A stretch of 64,000 nucleotides of DNA, taken from positions 868,001 to 932,000 of the forward strand of contig NZ_BDAX01000002.1 in assembly GCF_001612665.1 (NCBI RefSeq). The letters run 5' to 3'. The notes below the pieces were generated by a model. The model worked only from the letters and a program-made list of their open reading frames with translations, ran no database searches and was not told the DNA's origin. Position numbers and translations under genes: made by a program. Positions within the stretch are counted from its first letter, which is position 1, and every line of letters begins with the position of its first letter. Positions 35,450 to 46,585 of this stretch are shown piece after piece. This stretch comes from Nocardia alba NBRC 108234. GTDB lineage: Bacteria > Actinomycetota > Actinomycetes > Mycobacteriales > Mycobacteriaceae.

Positions 35450-36393
35450 GCGCCGAACGTGGGTCGCTGCGGGCTCGCACCGTCCGGCAGGTATCGGCGC
35501 TCACCGTCGGCCAGCTGGCCGCGCTCGCGCCGGTGAACGCCTACACCCTGCCGCCGTCGCGGCTGCTGATCGAGCAGGCCATGCGCGCGGGCGCCCCGCC
35601 GTTGCGCGCCACGACCACCGACCCTGTGGACGAGGACGGGATCCGCGGCGAGTGGGTACGCGGGCCGCGCGCCGACCGCCGCGACGCGGTCGTGCTCTAC
35701 ATCCACGGCGGCGGGTTCGTCGCGGGCTCGGCCCTCGGGTACCGCGGCGTCGCCTCCCGGTTGTCCACCGCGACAAGGCTTCCGGTCTTCACGCTCGACT
35801 ACCGGCTCGCCCCCGAGCACCCGTTCCCCGCCGCTCCCACCGATGTGGCCGCCGCCTTCGAGTGGCTGCTACGGCGCTATCCGGCGCACCGGATCGTCGT
35901 CGCCGGTGATTCGGCCGGCGCCTTCCTGGCGGCGCACCTGGTGATCGAGAACGCCCGCGGCGGGCAGCCGGAACCGGCCGCGCTGGTGCTGTTCTCCCCG
36001 ATGGCCGATCTGAGTCTGGGCCTCGCCGTCGGTCACGAGAACGAGCATCGCGACGGGCTGCTGTCCACCCAGATCGCCCGGCAGGCGATCGCCGCCTTCA
36101 CCGACGAACCGTTCGATCTGCGGCCCGTCCACGGAATGCGGTTGCCGCCCACCCTGATCCATGCCAGCGACACCGAGTACTTCGGCGCCGACGCGGCCGC
36201 TTTGGCGCGCCGCTGGCGTGACACCGGAACACACTGCGAACTGCGGGTGTGGCCGGATCAGATGCATGCCTTCCAAACGCTGCCGATGGTCGTGCCCGAG
36301 TCACGGACGGCCTATCGCGCGGCAGCCCGCTTCGTCGCCACCCATCTCGACACGGCCCCCGCGGTCATCACTCAGAAAGTTCCCGCCTCGTGA
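35446..36393 (+). CDS. Alpha/beta hydrolase of the hormone-sensitive lipase family (LipR-like)
   Basis: 315 residues from GTG 35446 overlapping the previous stop. It has the HGGGFVAGS oxyanion motif, the GDSAGAFLAAHL nucleophile elbow, Asp in HASDTEYF and His in MHAFQTLP, together forming the catalytic triad of HSL-family esterases. It should cleave the ester or lactone made by the monooxygenase. It is coupled through GTGA to the acyl-CoA synthetase gene. Confidence 0.93.
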   Translation: MSAERGSLRARTVRQVSALTVGQLAALAPVNAYTLPPSRLLIEQAMRAGAPPLRATTTDPVDEDGIRGEWVRGPRADRRDAVVLYIHGGGFVAGSALGYRGVASRLSTATRLPVFTLDYRLAPEHPFPAAPTDVAAAFEWLLRRYPAHRIVVAGDSAGAFLAAHLVIENARGGQPEPAALVLFSPMADLSLGLAVGHENEHRDGLLSTQIARQAIAAFTDEPFDLRPVHGMRLPPTLIHASDTEYFGADAAALARRWRDTGTHCELRVWPDQMHAFQTLPMVVPESRTAYRAAARFVATHLDTAPAVITQKVPAS

Positions 36394-38189
36394 GCATTTC
36401 TCGTTTCGACACCCTGCCCGCAGCGTTCCAGCACACCGCCTCGATCGCGCCCGCGGCGGTCGCCCTGCGCTCGCCGGGCGACGCGCAGACCCTCACCTGG
36501 GGTGAGTACGCGACCCGCGTCCGCGCGGTCGCCGCCGGACTGGCCGGTCTCGGGGTGCGCCGCGGCGACACCGTCGCGTTGATGATGAGCAACCGGGTGG
36601 ATTTCTATCCCCTCGAGGTGGGTGCGCAGCATCTGGGCGCCACGTCGTTCTCGGTGTACAACACCCTGTCCCCCGAACAGCTCGCCTACGTGCTCGGCAA
36701 TGCCGGAGCGCGCGTGGTGATCTGCGAACCGCAGTACGCGAAGCTGATTCTCTCGTGCGGGGTCGACGTCGACCACATCGTCTGCGTCGACGAGGCGCCC
36801 GAGGGCACCCTGTCGGTGAGCGAGCTGCTCGCGGCGGGCAGTGAGGATTTCGACTTCGACGCGGCCTGGCGCGCGGTGCGTGGCACCGATGTCGCGACGC
36901 TCATCTACACCTCGGGCACCACCGGTGCGCCCAAGGGCGTCGAGACCACCCATGCCGCCCTGCTGTTCCAGGTGTACGGCATCGCCGACATTCTCGGCAT
37001 CGAATTCGGTGACACCATCACCTCGTTCATGCCGACCGCCCACATCGCCGACCGGCTGACCGCGCTCTACGTGCAGGAGGTCCTCGGCACCCAGGTGACC
37101 AGCGTCAACGACCCCAAGCTGATCGCCGGTGCGCTCGCCGAACTGCATCCGACCATCTGGGGCGCCGTGCCGCGGGTGTGGGAAAAGCTCAAAGCCGCCA
37201 TCGAATTCAAGGTCGCGGCCGAACCCGACGAGACCCGCCGCCAGGCGATGATGTGGGCGATGTCGGTCGCCGCGACCCGCAGCGCCCATCAGCTCGCCGA
37301 CGAACCGGTACCCGCCGACGTCGAGGCCGAATGGGCGCGCGCCGACGAACTGGTGCTGAGCAAGTTGCGCGCGGCCCTCGGGCTGGACCGGGTGCGGTGG
37401 GCCATGTCCGGCGCGGCCCCGATCCCGCCGCAGACGCTGGCCTTCTTCGCCGGCCTCGGCATCCCGATCGCCGAGATCTGGGGCATGTCGGAGCTGTCGT
37501 GCATCTGCAGCGTCAGCCATCCGCGCGACGCGAAGCTCGGGGCGGTCGGGAAGTTGTTGCCCGGCATGGAATCACGGATCGGCGACGACGGCGAACTGCA
37601 GGTGCGCGGGCCGCTGGTGATGAAGGGCTACCGGGGCCGGCCCGACCAGACCGCCGAGGCGATCGACGCCGACGGCTGGCTGCGCACCGGTGACATCGTG
37701 AGCATCGACGACCAGGGATTCCTGCGGGTCGTCGACCGCAAGAAGGAGATGATCATCAACGCGGCGGGCAAGAACATGTCCCCCACCAACATCGAGAACG
37801 CGATCAAGGCGGCCACCCCGCTGATCGGCGCGATGGCAGTGCTCGGCGACGGTCGCTCCTACAACACCGCGCTGATCGTGCTCGACGCCGAATCCGTCGA
37901 GCCCTACGCCCGCGAGCACGGGCTGTCCGACGCCTCCGCCACCGCGCTGGCCGTCGACGCCACGGTGCGCGCCGCGATCGAAGCCGGTGTGGCACGGGGC
38001 AACAGCAGGCTCTCGCGAGTGGAGCAGATCAAGCGCTTCCGCATCCTGCCCACGTTCTGGGAGGCGGGCGGTGACGAGGTCACACTCACCTTGAAGCTCA
38101 AGCGCAAGGTCATCGCCGAGAAGTACACCACCCAGATCGACGAGCTCTACGCCGAGAACCCGCCCGCCGAGGTCATCAAGGCCGGGTAG
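36390..38189 (+). CDS. Long-chain acyl-CoA synthetase
   Basis: 599 residues from GTG 36390 overlapping the previous stop. Class I adenylate-forming enzyme: YTSGTTGAPKGVETTH, FMPTAHIADRL, GMSELSCICS, DGWLRTGDIVSID, and the hinge DRKKEMIINAAGKNMSPTNIE typical of long-chain (FadD15/FACS-type) enzymes. The C-terminal catalytic Lys is in TLKLKRKVIAEKYT. It should activate the acid released upstream to its CoA ester for beta-oxidation. Last gene of the operon; a MarR gene converges after 7 bases. Confidence 0.93.
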   Translation: MSISRFDTLPAAFQHTASIAPAAVALRSPGDAQTLTWGEYATRVRAVAAGLAGLGVRRGDTVALMMSNRVDFYPLEVGAQHLGATSFSVYNTLSPEQLAYVLGNAGARVVICEPQYAKLILSCGVDVDHIVCVDEAPEGTLSVSELLAAGSEDFDFDAAWRAVRGTDVATLIYTSGTTGAPKGVETTHAALLFQVYGIADILGIEFGDTITSFMPTAHIADRLTALYVQEVLGTQVTSVNDPKLIAGALAELHPTIWGAVPRVWEKLKAAIEFKVAAEPDETRRQAMMWAMSVAATRSAHQLADEPVPADVEAEWARADELVLSKLRAALGLDRVRWAMSGAAPIPPQTLAFFAGLGIPIAEIWGMSELSCICSVSHPRDAKLGAVGKLLPGMESRIGDDGELQVRGPLVMKGYRGRPDQTAEAIDADGWLRTGDIVSIDDQGFLRVVDRKKEMIINAAGKNMSPTNIENAIKAATPLIGAMAVLGDGRSYNTALIVLDAESVEPYAREHGLSDASATALAVDATVRAAIEAGVARGNSRLSRVEQIKRFRILPTFWEAGGDEVTLTLKLKRKVIAEKYTTQIDELYAENPPAEVIKAG

Positions 38190-38196
38190 CCGCCGG

Positions 38197-38670
38197 TCAG
38201 CGTTGCCGCGCGGCGTCGTAAGCCCGCGGCAACGCCACACCGGAGTTCATCGTCAGCAGCGCTCGATGCAGGTTGGCGCGCTGATCCTGGTCCAGACCTT
38301 CGAAGAGCTCGTCGTTCAGCGTGCGGACGAGCTCCTCGGCCTCGGCCACCGCGCGCGTCCCCTGTTCGGTGATCTCGACGAGAAACCGCCTGCGGTCGCG
38401 GTGATCGCGAATCCGGGCGGCCAGGCCCGCTGATTCCAGGTGGTCGATCGCGGCGACCATCGTGGTCGAGTCGATGCGCAGCCGGGTGCCCAGTTCGAGC
38501 TGGGAGCTGGCCTGGTCGCCCGCCAGCACCTTCAAGATCATGAAGTGCCTCGTCCGCAGGCCGAGGGTGGCCAGCCGGTCCTCGCTCACGCGGAACATCG
38601 CCTGCCCGAGCTTGCTCAGCAGGCAGCTGGTGTGCTCGGCGACCATGTCCGGGAGCAACGGTTCGGTCAC
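38197..38670 (-). CDS. MarR family transcriptional regulator
   Basis: 157 residues. The winged helix block SQLELGTRLRIDSTTMVAAIDHLESAGLAARIRDHRDRRRFLVEITEQG matches MarR proteins. It diverges from the DECR2-like reductase gene at 38806, with a 135-base gap, and likely controls it and itself. A partial palindrome (GGCAACCGTTGGC, 38743-38755) lies in the gap but is too imperfect to assign firmly. Confidence 0.9.
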   Translation of the reverse strand: MTEPLLPDMVAEHTSCLLSKLGQAMFRVSEDRLATLGLRTRHFMILKVLAGDQASSQLELGTRLRIDSTTMVAAIDHLESAGLAARIRDHRDRRRFLVEITEQGTRAVAEAEELVRTLNDELFEGLDQDQRANLHRALLTMNSGVALPRAYDAARQR

Positions 38671-38805
38671 TGGTGGAAACCTCGATTTCTGGGCTGGACA
38701 GCAGTGGCGATCCTAGTCGCCGCCGTACTCGCGCCCATCACTGGCAACCGTTGGCACCGATAATCCTGACCGGTAATCGTTCGTACTACTGATAGTCTGC
38801 CCGGC

Positions 38806-39642
<837 letters not shown>

Positions 39643-39687
39643 CAACGCCGACGTTTCGACAGCACCGTATCCGGATAGGTTCACGTC

Positions 39688-40191
39688 ATGAGTCGCACCA
39701 CAACCGTCTTCGACAGCATCGACATCGCCGCCGATCCGGTTTTCGTCTACCAGCAGGTCAGCGACCCGACCCTGATGGGTCGGTGGAGCCCGGAGAACCG
39801 CGGCGCGAAAGTTGCCCAGCCACGCGAGTCCACCTATGTGGGAATGGAATTCGAAGGGTTGAACAAGCGTGGCCGTGCTCGCTGGGTGACCCGCTGCGTG
39901 GTGATCGCGGCCGAGCCGGGTGAGCGGTTCGCGTTCCGCGTCGAGTCGATCGGTGTCCGGAAGCCATCGATACGCGCGGGTATCGCGACGTGGGAATACC
40001 GATTCGAGCCGGCCGACGGCGGCACCCGGGTCACCGAGACCTGGCACGACGATCGCAAGTCATGGCCGAACGCGGCCGTTCAGGTCTTCGACCGGATCGT
40101 CACCGGCGGTGACACTTTCGTCGAATTCCAGCGCAAGAACATCCACCGCACGCTACGCAACCTCAAGCGGCAACTCGAGTCGACGGACTGA
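39688..40191 (+). CDS. SRPBCC family protein
   Basis: 167 residues. Start FDSIDIAADPVFVYQQVSDPTLMGRWSPENRG followed by ATWEYRFEPADGGTRVTETWHD and a C-terminal amphipathic helix is the polyketide-cyclase/dehydrase-like SRPBCC pattern. It lies 45 bases after the DECR2-like gene and may be cotranscribed with it. Ligand unknown. A convergent hairpin terminator follows. Confidence 0.85.
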   Translation: MSRTTTVFDSIDIAADPVFVYQQVSDPTLMGRWSPENRGAKVAQPRESTYVGMEFEGLNKRGRARWVTRCVVIAAEPGERFAFRVESIGVRKPSIRAGIATWEYRFEPADGGTRVTETWHDDRKSWPNAAVQVFDRIVTGGDTFVEFQRKNIHRTLRNLKRQLESTD

Positions 40192-40203
40192 ACGCGAGCG
40201 ATC

Positions 40204-40238
40204 CCCCGCCGCCGAACGACTATCGGTCGGCGTCGGGG
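40204..40238. terminator. Bidirectional hairpin between convergent SRPBCC and hydrolase genes
   Basis: CCCCGCCGCCGA (40204-40215) and TCGGCGTCGGGG (40227-40238) pair over 12 positions with one mismatch around an 11-base loop. It overlaps the last codons of the hydrolase on the minus strand. No T-run is present. Confidence 0.6.
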
Positions 40239-41032
40239 CTCGCCGAGCGGACGCCCGTCGTGGCGGGCACAGCGCCCGTAGTCGCCAGAATCGTCGTGGC
40301 GACCAGTTTCGGATCGTCGATCATCGGCACGTGCCCGACACCGGGCAAGATCTCGAAGCGGGCCCGCGGGAAGCGCTCCTGGGCGATGCGGCCATTGACC
40401 TTCGGTGGCAGAATCGCGTCCTTCGCCGACCAGGCCAGGGTGATCGGGCACGGTAACTCCGACACCGGCGCTATCTGCTCTGCGGTGCCGAGCAGGTCTT
40501 CGGTCACGGTGCATCCGATGAGATCGGCGGTCGCTGTCAGCGCTTGCGTCGGTGTCAAACGGTCTGCGCGACAAGCGACATCGCGCATCGAGAGTCGTCG
40601 GACCACCGCCGATCGCAGGGCCAGCGGGTGGACTCGGCGCGTCGCCCGAACCAGGGTACCGATACGGCGCAGCTTCCTGACCGCCGCTGTCTGCCCGTGT
40701 CCACCCCCATCCCAGAATCCCGCGGGTGACAGCGCGCAGACGCTCAATGCCCGACCGCGCAACGCGAGTTCGATCGCCATCCACCCGCCGAGCGAGTTCC
40801 CCGCGAGATGGGCCTGCGCGATCCCCCGATCGTCCAGCATCCGCTCCGCCTCGTCGACGAGGTCGCGCACTTCTACCGGGCGCTGCCTCGCCACCGGCCC
40901 TCCCCGATGCCCCAGCGCGGTCAGCGCGACCACGTCGTGATGGTCACTCAGAAACGGAACGACGTCCTCCCACGCCGCCGACGACATAGTGACGCCATGG
41001 AACAGGACGATCGAGGACTTACCGGAACTCAT
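40220..41032 (-). CDS. Alpha/beta hydrolase fold protein
   Basis: 270 residues. HGVTMSSAAWEDVVPFL, GNSLGGWMAIELA with the nucleophile Ser, WSAKDAILPP (Asp) and GVGHVPMIDDP (His) make a complete catalytic triad. No specific subfamily can be named. It diverges from the CFA synthase gene. Confidence 0.85.
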   Translation of the reverse strand: MSSGKSSIVLFHGVTMSSAAWEDVVPFLSDHHDVVALTALGHRGGPVARQRPVEVRDLVDEAERMLDDRGIAQAHLAGNSLGGWMAIELALRGRALSVCALSPAGFWDGGGHGQTAAVRKLRRIGTLVRATRRVHPLALRSAVVRRLSMRDVACRADRLTPTQALTATADLIGCTVTEDLLGTAEQIAPVSELPCPITLAWSAKDAILPPKVNGRIAQERFPRARFEILPGVGHVPMIDDPKLVATTILATTGAVPATTGVRSASPDADR

Positions 41033-41195
41033 GGGCAGATGCTACGCACCGCTGGGCAGGGTTGCGGTCGATCCAATTCACGCCCTCCTCCGCCGGATAG
41101 TTCCGTCACCCAGGCAGCGGGGGAGTTCCGATCCGGGCAGCGATGGAGCCGCGTCGTTGCCGCGGCGGCGGCGCGGCCAGGGCCATAGTGGTCGA

Positions 41196-42479
41196 ATGGG
41201 TAACCAGTCCACGATCGCGACCACGTTCCGACCGCTGCTTCGGGCCACGTTGGGGCCGCGGCCCGCCGTGGGGTTCGAATTCTGGGACGGCAGCACGATC
41301 CGGCCCGAGGGTGCGAGCCCCGGCACGATGCGGGTGCGCTCCGAGGACGCGCTGCGCCACCTGGTCTGGGCGCCGGGCGAACTCGGCTTGGCGCGCGCTT
41401 TCGTCTCCGGCGCGGTGGATCTGGACGGCGATATCTTCACGATGTTGCGGGCGCTGCAGTCGACCGCGCCGAACGATGCCCGACTCGGTCTCGGCGCGAC
41501 ATGGCAGGCCATCGGCGCGGCGCGCCAGCTCGGGGCGCTCGGTCGCCGGCTGGAACCGCCGCCGGAGGAAGCCCGGCCGCAGCGCGGACCGCTGCACACC
41601 AAACGGCGCGACGCGGCGGCGATCAGTCATCACTACGACGTCAGCAACGACTTCTACCGGCTGGTGCTCGGACGGAGCATGACCTACTCCTGTGCGCGGT
41701 TCGTGCCGGACGACGACGGCTCGTTGGAGGCCGCGCAGCGCGCCAAGCACGACCTGATCTGCCGCAAACTGGGATTGGCCGAGCGGTCGGACATGCGGCT
41801 GCTCGACGTGGGCTGTGGCTGGGGTTCCATGGCCATCCACGCGGCCTCGACCTATGGCGCGCGGGTCGTCGGCGTCACCATCAGCAGTGCCCAGGTCGAG
41901 CTCGCACGGCGACGCGTCAGCGACGCGGGATTGTCGGACAGGGTGGAGATCAGGCTCGCCGACTATCGGGACCTGCGGGGTGAGGAATTCGACGTCATCT
42001 CCTCGATCGGGATGTTCGAACACGTCGGCTCCGGGCGCGCCGCCGAGTACTTCGACACCCTGCGCGCACTGCTGCACCCGCGTGGACGGCTGCTCAACCA
42101 CGCCATCTCCTCGCCGGGCGGCTCCATCATGCGCAATCGCTCGTTCATCGGCCGCTATGTGTTCCCCGACGGCGAGCTGGTCGATGTGGGCGAGGTCGTC
42201 CTGGCCATGCAGCGCGCCGGTTTCGAGGTCCGCGATGTCGAAGCCTTGCGCGAGCACTACGCGCTCACCCTGCGCCAGTGGGTCGCGAATCTGGAGAACT
42301 CCTGGGAACAGGCGGTTTCGCTCGTCGGCGAAGGGCGCGCACGCATCTGGCGGCTGTACATGGCCGCCTCCGCACTGGGCTTCGAGGACGGCGGACTCGG
42401 GATCCACCAGGTGCTCGGGGTGGTGCCCGAAGCGACCGGCAACGCCGAGATGCCCGCGACACGGCGCGACTGGGGATAG
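41196..42479 (+). CDS. Cyclopropane-fatty-acid synthase family methyltransferase (UfaA1-like)
   Basis: 427 residues from ATG 41196; open frame upstream is Arg/Pro-rich shadow sequence. N-terminal domain of about 130 residues, then AISHHYDVSNDFYRLVLG and MTYSCARF, the SAM motif LLDVGCGWGSMAIHAA, and SSIGMFEHVGSGRAAEYF, all typical of CFA/mycolic-acid methyltransferases. Family members use S-adenosylmethionine to modify unsaturated acyl chains in phospholipids; UfaA1-type enzymes take part in tuberculostearic acid formation. The partner reductase of that pathway is not adjacent here, so the exact product (methylene, cyclopropane or methyl branch) is open. Confidence 0.9.
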   Translation: MGNQSTIATTFRPLLRATLGPRPAVGFEFWDGSTIRPEGASPGTMRVRSEDALRHLVWAPGELGLARAFVSGAVDLDGDIFTMLRALQSTAPNDARLGLGATWQAIGAARQLGALGRRLEPPPEEARPQRGPLHTKRRDAAAISHHYDVSNDFYRLVLGRSMTYSCARFVPDDDGSLEAAQRAKHDLICRKLGLAERSDMRLLDVGCGWGSMAIHAASTYGARVVGVTISSAQVELARRRVSDAGLSDRVEIRLADYRDLRGEEFDVISSIGMFEHVGSGRAAEYFDTLRALLHPRGRLLNHAISSPGGSIMRNRSFIGRYVFPDGELVDVGEVVLAMQRAGFEVRDVEALREHYALTLRQWVANLENSWEQAVSLVGEGRARIWRLYMAASALGFEDGGLGIHQVLGVVPEATGNAEMPATRRDWG

Positions 42480-42574
42480 CCCCCACCTCAGCGCTCGCAC
42501 AACGATCACCGGCCCGATATGATGAATCATTTATGCATCGAATATGGCGAACCTGACGAGCACAGGGAACGGTG

Positions 42575-44062
42575 ATGAGCATGCGGTGTGTGGTTTTCGG
42601 CGCGACCGGCTACATCGGTGGACGGTTGGTGCCCGAACTGATCCAGGCAGGCCATCAGGTCCGGGTGGTGGCCCGAACCCCGGAGAAACTGGCCGAGGTG
42701 CCCTGGCGGGATCGAGTCGAGATCATCCGTGGCGACGTCACCGACCGTGATCAGGTGCGCGCCGCCGTCGCCGACCAGGAGGTCGTCTACTACCTGGTGC
42801 ACTCGCTGGCCCGCGACGACTTCTCCGACGTCGACCGCGAGGCGGCGCGGCTCGTCGCGACCGCGTCGTACTCGGCCGGAATCCGCCGCATCGTCTACCT
42901 CGGCGGCATCGTCCCGGAGCACGCGGAGCTTTCGCGCCACCTCGCCTCCCGCGCCGAGGTCGGCGAGATTCTCCGCGAATCCGGTGTCCCCACCGCGGAA
43001 CTGCGCGCCGCGGTGATCATCGGATCCGGTTCGGCCAGTTTCGAGATGCTGCGATATCTCTCCGAACGCCTGCCCGCGATGATCACCCCGCGCTGGGTGC
43101 GCAACCGGATCCAACCCATCGCCGTACGCGATGTCCTCTACTACCTCGTGCACGCCGCCGAATTGCCCGCCGACGTCAACCGCGCGTTCGATATCGGCGG
43201 CCCCGACGTCATGACCTACTTGATCATGATGCGCAAATACGCTGCCGTCGCCGGGCTCACTCGTCGAGTGGTGCTCCCGGTCCCGGTGCTCACGCCGTGG
43301 CTGTCGGCGCAATGGGTCAACCTCGTGACGCCCGTGCCGCGCGCGCTGGCCGTGCCGCTCATCGAGTCGCTCGTCCACGAGGTCGTGTGCGGCGAGCACG
43401 ACATCGCCACCTACATCCCCGATCCCGCCGAGGGTCTCACCCACTACGAGCGTGCCGTGGAGCTGGCGCTGACGCGGATCCGCCGTGCCGACGTCCCCAC
43501 CCGCTGGTCCGATGCCAGCACCTTCGGCGCGCCCTCGGATCCGCTGCCCACCGACCCCGCGTGGTCGGGCGGATCGCTCTATGAGGACCTGCGCGAGCAG
43601 CACACCGACGCCGACCCCGACACCGTCTGGGCTGTGATCGAAGCCATCGGCGGCGAGAACGGCTGGTACTCGTTCCCGCTCGCCTGGTCACTGCGGGGCT
43701 GGATCGACCGCGCCACCGGTGGTGTCGGGCTGCGCCGCGGCCGCAAACACCCCCGGCGCCTGAGCTCGGGTGAAGCCCTGGACTGGTGGCGCGTCGAATA
43801 CATCGACCGGCCCCATCTGCTGCGGCTTCGCGCCGAAATGCAGCTGCCGGGACTGGCCTGGCTCGAGCTGGGTGTCGAGCCGGACCCGAACGGCGGCTCC
43901 CACTATCGGCAGCGGGCGATCTTCCAGCCACACGGTTTGGCCGGACACCTCTATTGGAAGGCGATCACGCCGTTTCACAACGCCGTGTTCGGCGGCATGG
44001 TCCGCAATATCACCGGCACCGCCGAACGCACCGACGCCGACGGCACGGTGTCGACCGGCTGA
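42575..44062 (+). CDS. SDR (atypical) protein with C-terminal DUF2867
   Basis: 495 residues. N-terminal NAD(P)-binding fold VVFGATGYIGGRLVPELIQAGHQV, with VVYYLVHSL and RIVYLGGIVP, followed from about residue 320 by a DUF2867 domain (SLRGWIDRATGGVGLRRGR, FQPHGLAGHLYWKAITPFHN). The same two-domain protein is often found next to carotenoid and photolyase genes in actinobacteria. No reaction has been assigned to the family that I can name. It converges with the crt genes, ending 3 bases from the crtB stop. An AT-rich imperfect repeat lies upstream of its start. Confidence 0.87.
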   Translation: MSMRCVVFGATGYIGGRLVPELIQAGHQVRVVARTPEKLAEVPWRDRVEIIRGDVTDRDQVRAAVADQEVVYYLVHSLARDDFSDVDREAARLVATASYSAGIRRIVYLGGIVPEHAELSRHLASRAEVGEILRESGVPTAELRAAVIIGSGSASFEMLRYLSERLPAMITPRWVRNRIQPIAVRDVLYYLVHAAELPADVNRAFDIGGPDVMTYLIMMRKYAAVAGLTRRVVLPVPVLTPWLSAQWVNLVTPVPRALAVPLIESLVHEVVCGEHDIATYIPDPAEGLTHYERAVELALTRIRRADVPTRWSDASTFGAPSDPLPTDPAWSGGSLYEDLREQHTDADPDTVWAVIEAIGGENGWYSFPLAWSLRGWIDRATGGVGLRRGRKHPRRLSSGEALDWWRVEYIDRPHLLRLRAEMQLPGLAWLELGVEPDPNGGSHYRQRAIFQPHGLAGHLYWKAITPFHNAVFGGMVRNITGTAERTDADGTVSTG

Positions 44063-44065
44063 GGA

Positions 44066-45028
44066 TCATCCGGCGGCTTTCGTCAGCGTGTGCGCGCGGC
44101 TGCCACGTCGCGCCCACCACGCGCGAGCCAGCGCCGAACCCGCCACGCGAGTACGCCGCGCGTTGCCCACGGTGGCTCGCGCGGAGAACACCGCGAAGTC
44201 GGTCTCCTCGATTCGATCGAGAATCTCCGAGTACAGCACTGCCGCGGTGGCCACGCAGGGGCGCGACACCGGGTGCAGCTGCGCGATTCCGCTGTCGGCG
44301 CGGCGATACCACTCGCGCGCGATCTCGTGTTGCGCGGCCAGCGCGGATCGGACCTCGGCGTCGATACGTCGACGCGAACGGCACCACTGCAACCGGGCGC
44401 GGTCCACGCCGTGGGCAGCCAGTTCATCGGCGGGCAGGTACACCCGGCCGCGGTCGAGATCCTCGGCGACATCGCGCAGGAAGTTGGTGAGCTGGAACGC
44501 TTTTCCCAGCGCCGCCGCGTACGGGGCCGCCTCGGCACGTTCGCCGACGGTGCCGAGCACCGGCAGCACTTGCAGGCCGATCACCGCCGCCGAACCGTGC
44601 ACATAGCGGTCGAGCGCGGCCCGGTCCGGATAGTCGGTGACGGTCAGATCCATGCGCATCGAGTCGAGGAATTCGTCGAACAGCACCTGGTCTATCTCGT
44701 ATCTGGCGGCGGTATCGGCCAGCGCGGCGAAGATCGGGTCGTTCACCGCGACACCGGAAAGGCTGTCGTGCAGGTCCTTGGTCACCGCGTCCAAGCGCTG
44801 CGCCGGAGTACCCGCCGGGTCATCGGGCAGTGGCTCGTCGACGATGTCGTCTGCCCACCGGGCGAAGCCGTAGAGGGCGTGGATCGCCGGTCGTTGGGCC
44901 GGGGCGAGCAGCCGGGTGGCGAGATAGAAGGTGCGCCCGTGACGCGCGTTGAGTTCCCGGCATCGCTGGTACGCCGCACGCAACCGAGCATCGCGGATCC
45001 CGGCCGCGTCGAGTTCCGTGCGCATCAT
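44066..45028 (-). CDS. crtB: Phytoene synthase
   Basis: 320 residues from ATG 45028, which overlaps the crtI stop (ATGA). Squalene/phytoene-synthase signatures: [15 protein letters not shown] with the first Asp-rich motif, [18 protein letters not shown], and [26 protein letters not shown] with the second. It condenses two geranylgeranyl diphosphates to phytoene. Last gene of the crtE-crtI-crtB group. Confidence 0.95.
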   Translation of the reverse strand: MMRTELDAAGIRDARLRAAYQRCRELNARHGRTFYLATRLLAPAQRPAIHALYGFARWADDIVDEPLPDDPAGTPAQRLDAVTKDLHDSLSGVAVNDPIFAALADTAARYEIDQVLFDEFLDSMRMDLTVTDYPDRAALDRYVHGSAAVIGLQVLPVLGTVGERAEAAPYAAALGKAFQLTNFLRDVAEDLDRGRVYLPADELAAHGVDRARLQWCRSRRRIDAEVRSALAAQHEIAREWYRRADSGIAQLHPVSRPCVATAAVLYSEILDRIEETDFAVFSARATVGNARRTRVAGSALARAWWARRGSRAHTLTKAAG

Positions 45029-46551
45029 CGTCGATCGCCTCCGATCGAGGTCGAGGTCGAGGTCCGCGACACCGACACCGGGCCGGTGACGCGGTCGGCG
45101 GCGAGGCGGCCCGACAGCAACGCTGTGGGCACGCCGACACCGGGTACCGTCCCGCAACCAGCGAGCACCGCGTTGCTCGCACCGCGCGGCAGGTTCGCGG
45201 GACGAAACGGGCCGGTCTGCGCGAACGTGTGCGCCAGTGAGAACGGGGTTCCGGCCAGCATGCCCTGGCGCTGCCAGTCGGCGGGCGTATCCAGATGCAC
45301 GACCCGGGAGTCTTTGACGAAGCCCGGGACCATCCGGTTCTCGACGATCGAGGCCAGCTCCTCGCCGTAAGCGGTGGCGCGGCCGTCCCAGTCGAGGTCG
45401 CCGCTGCGGTACAGGTTGGGCACCGGGGCGAGCACTGTGAACAGGTCGTGCCCGGGTGGCGCGAGGGTGGGGTCGGTCGCGGTGGGTCGGGTCACCAGCA
45501 ACGACGGGTCCGTCATCAGTTTTCCCGCACCGATCAGTTCGTCGAAGGTCTGCTCCCACGCGCCGCCGAAGACGAGATTGTGATGAGCGGTCGGCACCGA
45601 TTCGGGGAGGCCGACGTGCATGACGACGGCCGACGGGGCCGGGCGCCAACTGATCGGGCGACGGGGCAAGCGGTCGAGCAACTCGTAGGCGGTGGGCAGT
45701 TCGGTCGCCAGCACGACGGCGTCGCAAGGAATTCGGCGGCCGCCCTCGGTGAGCACCGCGGTGACCTGGGATCCGCGCCGCTCCAGCGAGTCGACTGTCT
45801 CGCCGTAACAGAACGTCACACCCGCATCGACAGCGGCGGCGGCCAGGGCATCGGGCAGTGCGCGCATTCCGCCGCGCGGAAAGTAGACCCCGCCCACGGT
45901 GTCCATGTAGGAAATCACCGCGTACAGCGCCAGCGCGCGTTGTGGCGAGACGCCCGCGTAGAGCGACTGGAAGGTGAAGACGCGGCGCAGTCGTTCATCG
46001 GTCAGGAACGATCCGATCGCCGCGTCGAGGCGCCGGAATCCCCCCAACGCGATCAACCGCGCGAAGGCAGGCGTCAGCAGTGCGAGCGGCGAGTCGACGT
46101 TCGACGCGATGAACCGTTGATATTCCACCTGGTACAGCTCGCTCAACCAGGCGCGCAGGCGGCGATACCCCTCCACCTCCTTCGGTCCGGCGAACGCCAG
46201 GACCGATTCCTCCATCGCCGATGCGTCGCTGTGGACGTCGAGCCCGGTGCCGTCGGCGAAGTGCGCGCGGTAGGCGGGGGCGACGGGCAGCAACGTCAAC
46301 CGGGATTCGAGACTGTCACCGACGGCGGCGAGCGTGTCGGCGACGATGTCGGGCATGGTGAGCACCGACGGCCCGGTGTCGAGCAGATAGCCGTCGACGT
46401 CGCGCCGTCCCGCCCTGCCACCGGGGACCGCGTCGCGCTCCACCACTGTCACGGCGCGTCCGCGGCCCGCCAGGTGTAGAGCGGCGGCCAGGCCTGCCAG
46501 CCCGGCCCCGACGATGACCACTTCATCGGTCGTTCCCGATATCGTGCGCAT
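45025..46551 (-). CDS. crtI: Phytoene desaturase
   Basis: 508 residues, ATG after AAGGAAG. The FAD-binding start [30 protein letters not shown] and the C-terminal [36 protein letters not shown] are the CrtI signatures. It desaturates phytoene, in bacteria usually to lycopene. No lycopene cyclase or further tailoring gene lies in the window, so the end product must be decided elsewhere or be acyclic. Confidence 0.95.
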   Translation of the reverse strand: MRTISGTTDEVVIVGAGLAGLAAALHLAGRGRAVTVVERDAVPGGRAGRRDVDGYLLDTGPSVLTMPDIVADTLAAVGDSLESRLTLLPVAPAYRAHFADGTGLDVHSDASAMEESVLAFAGPKEVEGYRRLRAWLSELYQVEYQRFIASNVDSPLALLTPAFARLIALGGFRRLDAAIGSFLTDERLRRVFTFQSLYAGVSPQRALALYAVISYMDTVGGVYFPRGGMRALPDALAAAAVDAGVTFCYGETVDSLERRGSQVTAVLTEGGRRIPCDAVVLATELPTAYELLDRLPRRPISWRPAPSAVVMHVGLPESVPTAHHNLVFGGAWEQTFDELIGAGKLMTDPSLLVTRPTATDPTLAPPGHDLFTVLAPVPNLYRSGDLDWDGRATAYGEELASIVENRMVPGFVKDSRVVHLDTPADWQRQGMLAGTPFSLAHTFAQTGPFRPANLPRGASNAVLAGCGTVPGVGVPTALLSGRLAADRVTGPVSVSRTSTSTSIGGDRR

Positions 46552-46585
46552 TGCTTCCTTTCAGTGGGAGCGGCGGGTTCGCCGG

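Noticed and set aside
38743..38755. GGCAACCGTTGGC as the MarR operator
   Set aside because: Only four clean bases per arm; mentioned with the MarR gene but not listed as a site.
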